Shown here: positions 57,541-64,000 of the stretch, piece by piece
Position numbering within the stretch: position 1 is the first letter of the stretch
How the letters are laid out: every line of letters begins with the position of its first letter
Origin: Acanthaster planci
Taxonomy: Eukaryota; Echinodermata; Asteroidea; Valvatida; Acanthasteridae
Assembly (NCBI RefSeq): GCF_001949145.1
Contig: NW_019091415.1
Location: 1,580,747-1,644,746, forward strand
Direction of reading: 5' to 3'
Length of the DNA stretch: 64,000 nt
Translations under genes and position numbers: made by a program
The notes under the pieces: generated by a model
The model's database searches: none
The model's input: the letters and a program-made list of their open reading frames with translations, nothing else
What the model was told of the DNA's origin: nothing

Positions 57541-60500
57541 CCTACCAAAACAGTCACTACATATGCAAATTGCCAATGTGTGTATTATTCATTCGCTGAA
57601 AAGATTTGATCACCCGTGGTGCACCCTGACGTCCTACAATGCAGCGCGGCCTTGCCGCCATGATCGTCCTTCTTTTGTCCGCACCATAACGTTACGGACG
57701 TGTCTTTCGAGGCATCTTTGATTTATCGAGCTTCTGTTTTCGCTACACAGTTCTTTATCGATTTGATTACCTTTCGTTCCTTTGTGAATAAAATATAACC
57801 TGCATTTTATCCATTTATTGGTAAGAGTGTTCTTTTCGTGCATATTTTTGTGTTCTTTCTTCAGTTTTCTCCTATGTGCACCCTGCAGGTGCTTACTGTC
57901 GTTCAGGTTATGTCTACCCTACCTGTGAATTATAGGCCTTAGCTGGTTGAATTGAGGGGGTTGCTGTCAGGATCTGTCATACTCCCCTGTCTTCTCTGGC
58001 TACCAGGACGAGGAAAAGACCTTGCCCTCATCCAGGGGGATCTGGCGAGGCCACTGGTTCGTTTGGCCCCACGGAGCTGACGGGGAAGCTCCGTGGTCGA
58101 CTGCGGAAGACCCGAGCAGGGACACTGCCAGGGTCTGGCAAGGACCCTGTCTCCTTGGTCAATTGCTGGCCTGGTGAGCCAGCGGGACTCCCAGAGTACC
58201 CTATCAGACGTCTCTGGGGCCCGTTCCTTCATCGTGAGGTATGCCACGCCCTACATGGCCCAGAAAAATCCACGCAGCGTTCCAGCCAGCATTCCTCAGC
58301 AACTCCAAAGAGTACCACCCACCGTTCAGCATCGGCCTAGAACACTACTTGTCCGGTGGTCCCGGGGCGTACTCCCTCTCGCCCATGTAACAAAGTCATC
58401 AGGCTGGGCTCCCAGCAACTGCCCTGGTCCACCCCGCCTAGAGCGCCATCGAGCCATGACACCCCAATTCCCGTAAACCCCCTTTCGGGTCCTGCGGAGC
58501 TTAACAGGGATTTTACACCTCCGGGTCTTCAAGCCGCCCTAGCCCATCTGCGGTTCGGGCTTTCAACTGGATATCACCAGGTCATCGGACCTCATTTCTC
58601 CTGATCCCTCTGCCCAAAATTCTGTAGCCCCAGTTGAACTCAACGGAGAATGCTCCTCGGGCGTTTTGCGGCCCTGGCTGCCACCTCCGCCACTGGGCCG
58701 CCCACCACTTGGTGCTTCAAGCACACCGTGGCTCAGGCATTTTATGAGCATCACTGGGTCATTGGACCTCATTTCTCGTCCTCCCTCTGCCCGGAATTCT
58801 GCAGTTCCCGTTGACCCCGACTGGGAATGCACACGGGCATTCCGCCTCTCGTGGCCCCGTCTGCCATCTCTGGTGCCAGGCCGCCCAGGCCATCTGTGAC
58901 TCGTGCTTTCAACTAGACATCATCGAGCCTCTTCTCCACTGAGCCCTCTGTAATTCTGCAGTTCCCGCTGACCTCGACCTGGACTGCACCCTAGGCATTT
59001 TGCCTCCCACGACCCCGTCTGCTACATCTGCCGTCGCGTCGCCCACCACAGGAAAAGGCAAATGCTTCTCATCTTCATCAAATTCCTCGATCACCACAAA
59101 CATACCTCTGCGGCTTGAATTTTGGCCTCTCCAGTCCATCAATGAAGTTCCAACCTCCATCGCTCGCTGCTTTGGCGTTAGACCGCCATCAGCCTCCACC
59201 ACCCTGGACTCATTTCTGGCTTACCAGGCTCTTCCGCTCTCTCCGGCCATGAGCCATAGTTACAATGGGCAGGGTTCCACTCTGGAATCACACCAGCCGG
59301 GCGTACTCCCTCAGGAGCAGGCCTTCAAAATGGGGCTGCGCATGGCTTGGAACAAGGCACTGCCCTGTCCCTGACCGGCCAACCAGCATTGTCTTCCGAA
59401 GAGAATGAAGTTGATTCCATCAGCGCCCTCACTCCGTCCAGTTACTGCCTCTGTTTTCAGTGAGACATGATTCAAGTGCTCAGCCTGTCATTAGCCACTT
59501 CGCTGGAGAAAGGCATCAGCCACGACATGTTTAAACGACATAGCACGACTGGAATCTTCGAGGACAATTTTCCAAAACTTCCCAGTCGATTGTTCATGTG
59601 TGGAGATATGCTAGTCTCTAGCCAAAACTTGGCACGCGTCCCAGTCTGCTCCAGACTGATGGTCCTCCGCTCAACTACCCATCAATCTACTGGCATCTTC
59701 TTTTCTTGACTATGCACGGCATTTCTTTCAAGGTCATCTACAGGTCAGCCCTAACTGCCATACACATTGGTTTCAAAATCGGTAACTGCCCTTAACAGCA
59801 TGACATTCCATCACCTCTTGTGTGATATGCTTATCCAGTGTCCCCTTGTTGGGAAATTGATCTGGTCATAAGGCCTAAACTAGCTTCTCTAGAGGCTTTC
59901 CGGTCCTTCCTTTGAACCTTAAACAATGCCTGCCTTACACACACCCGTGTCAGGTTGGCCTTTCTCCTGGAAATGGTTAAGTCCTGAGAAGGGAGCAAAT
60001 CATAGGCTCTCTCCTTTGCCGAAGAATTTCTATTTTGGGAGCCACATGATGTTCACCTCATTCCTTCGATTGGCTTCCTGACAAAGGATCAGACTCCCCT
60101 ACCTGATCCGTTTCATATCTTTACACTCTCCGCCTCCTTACATGTACATCCTGGAGATGATGCGGATAAATTTGGGAGGCCGGTTTATGTCCTGAAGTGG
60201 TTCCTGACTAAAAGGATAGCATGAAAGGGCCGATATTAACCCCATCGCTTATCACTTTCATGAGACCACACCGTCCAGCGGTGTCAGTAGACTATTGCCT
60301 GCTGGACGGCTTCGGCCATTAGATTTGCTAATCCAGTCTGGCTATTAACCACTTGCTGCTGGATGGATTTTTCTTGAGCAAGACAAGATGCCGCCTCATT
60401 TTCAAGATTTTCCGTTTTCAAAATTCTTCAAAAATTTATCATTTCATTTAATGGCCGTCCATACCAAAATGAAGGACTCTGTGGGCACTATGCTAAAGCT

Positions 60501-61260
60501 GACAGGTAAAATTCATTGACTCCTCAATATATCAGCCAGGCTTGCAGCCTTGGAAAAAGAGCCCAGATTGTGTGTTGTTACGTAAGATTCTTTTTGTCCC
60601 GAAACCGGCACAGTGCACTGCTGACCTCTTTTCAATAGGGGCCAGATTAGCGTGCAGCGGTGCTGTGTGGATCATCCTGCAGTGGTGGAGAGCTTTTGTC
60701 CCCAGTGTTAATCCACTCGCTCTGAATGCCTCAAACTGTGTTATACTGTTTCAAAACAAGGCTGGATTATCTCCACTATTGAGAGCGAAAAAATGTCAGT
60801 AATGCCCAGCAGCTCAGTCTTTTGTGCTGAGCACGGTCTTTTGTTATAAGGCCCAACTCTTTTGTCCCAGTTCCGGGCTCCCCGGCTCTGCATATAAAGC
60901 CTGTGTACTCGAAAACAGTGCTACTATGCATATGTAGTGACTGCTTGAGTAGGTAGAGTGCCGTAGACTCCTTACCCACATTAAGTGTGGGTTGGGTCTA
61001 CTAGAGAATACCTACCCAAACAGTCCTCTCCTGCCCATCCTCCCCACTCTGGCTTCGATCTTTTTTAGTCGCTTTCGAAAAGAAGGACGATCATGGCAGC
61101 GAGGCTGTGCTGCATTGTGGGAGGTCAGGGTGCACCACAGGTGATCAAATCTTTTCAGCGAATGAATAATACACACATGGGAAATTTGCATATGTAGTGT
61201 CTGTTTGGGTAGGTATTTTATAGTAGACCCGACCCACAGTTAATGTGGGGAAGGAATTTC
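57541..61260 (+). mobile_element. DIRS-like gag-YR element without visible RT, copy 3 (decayed, with nested MITE)
   Basis: The left ITR CCTACCAAAACAGTCACTAC (57541) pairs with the right ITR, ending TAGTGTCTGTTTGGGTAGG (61213). ICR at 60915-61025. Pro/Ser-rich gag-like region 57940-59400. YR relic 59640-60360: IYWHLLFLTMHGISFKVIYR, RLAFLLEMVKS, HDVHLIPSIGFLTKDQ, GRPVYVLKWFLTK and CWTASAIRFANPVWL, collinear with copy 1. At 60345 a piggyBac-type MITE interrupts the YR, and the catalytic HxxR/Tyr end is lost. The right-end hairpin CCCACA-GTTAA-TGTGGG (61233-61249) is conserved. No RT motif. Confidence 0.7.
60345..60889. mobile_element. piggyBac-type MITE, copy C (inserted in YR copy 3)
   Basis: TTAA CCACTTGCTGCTGGATGG at the left. 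The rest is the reverse complement of copy A/B sequence (GGTCTTTTGTTATAAGG, CAAGGCTGGATTATCTCCAC). The right tip lacks TTAA and stops at CCGGGCTCCCCGG. Confidence 0.75.
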
Positions 61261-62029
61261 CCACTACATCCAATTGTGCTTGTGTATATGATACACAATG
61301 TTAGCCAATCTCCAATAGTCACGCCGCCAACTCCCATATTAGGCCAATGATGTCATAAATGTCCATGCAAAAAAAATTTGTCGCTCTCCAGCGCGCGACA
61401 AGATTTGGTTCGCGCTGTGGCCCAACTTGCCTTTTGTTGATGTTTGATCGAAGAAGTAGTGTGAATCCATTGTAATGGAATTTGGCCTATCTCTAAGTTT
61501 TTTCAAATCTAAAATAACAAAATACTGTGTCCCTTTCAAAAAAGACTGATGGAAAATCGCCCCTTTGGCCAAGTGGGCGCCATCCTGGGAAAGAATGTTG
61601 ACTTGATACCAAGGTTCTTCAAGGTTCTTCATGGCTTTTGATGTATTAGAAGAACCTTGAAGAATACTCAATTTGATCTTGTATCTTGTAAAAGAGGAAA
61701 CTCCCGTTGGAGCATGCTTTTTTTTCTCTTTTCACATATCCTAATATCATCATACGATCGTTTTGTTGAGTCAAACATGGTCCAAACGCTGCTTTTGGTT
61801 GGCAAAACGTGGAAACTGTCACACCTCCAATGGTAACTTTCTCTGGATCTCCTAAACTAACTTTGGGGAAACAAAAAAAATTATGTTCACATCAAAGTTG
61901 CTCATGGATGGGATAGAGAGGAGATTCATTGCTTATATTAATGTAGTTTACACACAGAAGTATAAGGCACGTTCGTAGTGTGCTCTTCGATGTTTCAATG
62001 TGTATTGCATGTGTACATGTACGTATATT
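61261..62029. other. Intron sequence, nothing firm
   Basis: The minus frame 61339-61671 (110 codons) has no family match I recognise. A short repeat, AAGGTTCTTC, occurs at 61610-61630. Confidence 0.35.
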
Positions 62030-62110
62030 TGTATGCTTAATGTCTTCATTGTACAGTGCATTTGAAATATCTATATGAAGTTTGCGTTTTATAAATGAAT
62101 AAACTATTAA
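62030..62110 (+). repeat. LINE/SINE 3' tail, copy 2
   Basis: Same 3' end as at 57430-57540: GTCTTCATTGTACAGTGCAT, ATCTATATGAAGTTTGCG, TTTATAAATGAATAAACTAT. Confidence 0.7.
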
Positions 62111-62229
62111 CTAACTTTAGAAACTATGTGTACTTGTCCGAACCGAACCGAAGTTCAGCAAAAAAATTGCGAACCATGTCCGAACGGTACTCAAACCGAA
62201 CTTTGGCACCTGTTTGCAGCACTAGTGAC

Positions 62230-63175
62230 TGAAAACCAATTCAGCATGTGTGTCACATGCGTCAGTTATTAGGAGACCATACACTTGAGGAGAGCATTTT
62301 GAAACAGTTGTTTTTACAAAGACTCCCTACAAACACACAACTTATTCTTGCTACCACAAGCGATACTGTCTCTATTGATCTGCTCGCTACTGTTGCAGAC
62401 AGAATTTCAGAAGTTACACCATCTGTGGGCCAAATTTCTGTTGTAACAGCTGTCAATTCCTCAGACTCGGCAGAGTTCTTCGAGGTCTTAGAATTATAAA
62501 AAAAAGTTGACCAGTTGGCAAAACGAGTTGAGGCTTTACAAAATCGATTGAGCAACAAGCCTAGTAGCCGATCTAGTAGCCATAACAGTCGTGGTCGGGG
62601 CAAAATGGTACAATTGTCTGACAAAAGCTACAAAAGTTGTACTATTTGTGTGACAAATAGGTCTACAGGAAACCATTTCTTAGTTGATATCTGAGCTAAA
62701 GTGTTTTTCCAGTTACGGCTTCTGAGAAAAATAAATCTTTCAAACGTACCTTACTAGCAACAAGTAAAACACCAATTAAGCCCTACAGTGAGAAATTACT
62801 TACTCTCACTTTGGGACTAAAATGTACATGTACATTCAGATGGGTTTTTGTTAAAACTGATGTTAACCAATCCTTATTAGGTGCAGATTTTCTTGATAAT
62901 TTTGGATTATATTGGATATAATTTATTATATTGGATATAATTTTGGATTCTAGATGTTGATGGCAAACTTGACGCTGTTAGCATCAGTAGGTTTAAAATG
63001 GTGTATCTGGAAGACAAAATGACCAACAGTGGAGAAACCTTGAGGGAATCTACTACAGTTGGAGAGAAACAAAATCCAAATCAGTCCTTGACTAGAAAAG
63101 AAATAATCACTCGTTCAGGCCGGAAGGTTCACTGGCCTAAACGATACATCCAGGTTATTGAAGATCAAATGTAAA
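62230..63175 (+). pseudogene. Internally deleted Ty3/Gypsy element (gag, protease, pol C-terminus)
   Basis: The gag end reads MRQLLGDHTLEESILKQLFL, QRLPTNTQLILATTSD and ADRISEVTPS. It is followed by a coiled coil (VDQLAKRVEALQNRLS) and an Arg/Ser tail. The protease starts at NHFLVDI-stop-AKV (about 62675), where DTG has become DI plus a stop. It continues TSKTPIKPYSEKLLTLTLGL and QSLLGADFLDNFGL (to 62920). The frame then goes to a pol C-terminus, LTRKEIITRSGRKVHWPKRY (63090-63150), with no RT, RNase H or integrase between. About 2.5 kb is thus deleted. LTR-like sequence follows at 63255. Confidence 0.7.
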
Positions 63176-63254
63176 TATGTATAGTAGTCATTTTTATGCC
63201 TACAGCAGTGTGGGGGGGTTGATGTACATGTAGTAGCTCATATCTCTTGGGGAT

Positions 63255-63960
63255 ACTATGTCAGAAGATGACAGCCATCACCACTTGATGATTTGTCGTG
63301 GCATGGAGAAGCTACGTCAGTAGTCCACAGTCATCACCCGGTAGTTGTGCTAGAATAAATGAAGTCTGGAGCTTTGCCACAACAGAGAAGACTTGTCTAT
63401 GTGTTTGCTTTGAAGTTTGTGTGAGTTTGTATACCTATTCAAATCGGGGACGCATAACAATCGGGGACAATAGGGTCCACGGTTGCTGAAGAGTCCACAG
63501 TTGGAAAACATGTACAAAATGTGTAGGAGATCTTCCGAAAAAGTTTGAGTATGAACAAAAAGAGGAACAATAGGGAGTCCACGATTGAAGGCGTTTACAC
63601 ACTTGTGTGTGTGTGAGTTTGTTTATGCATTCAATTGGGGACCCTTAACAATAGAGGACAATAAGGTCCCCAATTGCCAGAGGGTCCCCGATTGACAACT
63701 GTGTACAAAACATATGGTTGGTCTTCTAAAAAAGTTAAAGTACAAACAAAAGAGGAACAATAGGGGGTCCCCAGTTTACGTGTGTGTGTGAGAGTGATCA
63801 GGAGCCTGTCGTGAATCTTGATGATTGACATACTGTGGTCTTCAACCGCAGGGCTTGATATCATCGGTCCAATCACGCTACCACAGATCAGGACTGATTT
63901 ACCCGGAGTAGAACTTTGAACTCCGGGATGCATTAGCATTTGACCATGTGCACGTCGCAA
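63255..63960 (+). repeat. Gypsy-associated LTR/leader, copy 2 (with internal tandem block)
   Basis: Collinear with 47005-47340 (CATGGAGAAGCTACGTCAGT, CATCACCCGGTAGTTGTGCT, AATAAATGAAGTCTGGAGCT; then GAGTGATCAGGAGCCTGT and GCATTTGACCATGTGC). It contains an extra 370 bp between GAAGTTTGTGTGAG and AGAGTGATC. Confidence 0.6.
63419..63788. repeat. Two-unit tandem repeat (about 190 bp) inside the LTR
   Basis: Unit 1 63419-63610, unit 2 63612-63788: GTGAGTTTGTATACCTATTC / GTGAGTTTGTTTATGCATTC, then AACAATCGGGGACAATAGGG / AACAATAGAGGACAATAAGG, AAAGAGGAACAATAGGG in both, ending GTGTGTGTGTG. Contains sub-repeats GGGGAC. Confidence 0.8.
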
Positions 63961-64000
63961 TATTTTCTCCACAGCTGGCTATCTGGGTCTGCTGTAGTCC

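Noticed and set aside
45713-64000. Further MYCBPAP exons
   Set aside because: I looked for the next conserved segments on the + strand and found none with splice sites; they may lie in the gap or beyond the window.

Overview
This window is eukaryotic, intron-rich and packed with decayed transposons. It most likely comes from a marine invertebrate, perhaps a deuterostome such as an echinoderm, hemichordate or cephalochordate. That guess rests on the repeat mix (DIRS-like, Ty3/Gypsy, CR1-like, Harbinger, hAT, piggyBac and Tigger elements, SWIM/YqaJ debris), the many TACATGTA-type palindromes, and one sea-urchin-style histone stem-loop sequence. The species cannot be named from the sequence. Assembly gaps lie at 26121-26703 and 49692-50189.

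The only host gene I recognise is on the + strand: five phase-compatible exons of a MYCBPAP (MYCBP-associated protein, a sperm and cilium protein) orthologue at 5380-5537, 14883-15054, 21217-21323, 39068-39236 and 45593-45712. Start and end lie outside the window, so about 40 kb of gene encodes roughly 240 residues. Almost everything else is mobile DNA in its introns.

Layout. 1-987: 5' part of a piggyBac element (minus). 1984-4735: DIRS-like gag and RT/RNase H (minus, decayed). 6919-8615: a minisatellite split by a TIR element. 9673-11280: Tigger/pogo remnant whose stop codon is followed by a histone-type 3' stem-loop. 11370-11830: SWIM/YqaJ fragment. 12560-12772: promoter-like cluster with a strong splice donor. 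15811-19820: best copy of a gag plus tyrosine-recombinase element with DIRS-like termini and no visible reverse transcriptase. 19890-20760: CR1-like LINE tail. 21827-27480: Harbinger with transposase and Myb-like gene. 29070-30850: hAT relic. 31000-34620: unnamed DDE-like transposase relic. 34848-35897: non-autonomous hAT with exact 8-bp target duplication. 36585-37100: tandem duplication. 37742-38030: piggyBac-type MITE. 38147-38508: unnamed TE ORF. 39955-40195: isolated terminal repeat of the recombinase family. 41235-45050: second recombinase-element copy. 45806-46273: MITE. 47005-55880: Ty3/Gypsy debris. 57541-61260: third recombinase-element copy with a nested MITE. 62230-63960: internally deleted Gypsy element.

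The most unusual item is the recombinase family. Three copies and one solo end share about 150-bp inverted terminal repeats, an internal region complementary to both ends and a terminal CCCACA/TGTGGG hairpin. They carry gag-like and DIRS-type YR coding but no RT that I can see. The DIRS-like RT element at the start of the window shows the opposite lack: RT but no visible YR. Second is the histone-like 3' end on the Tigger transposase. Third is a MITE family whose ends match the piggyBac element at the left edge.
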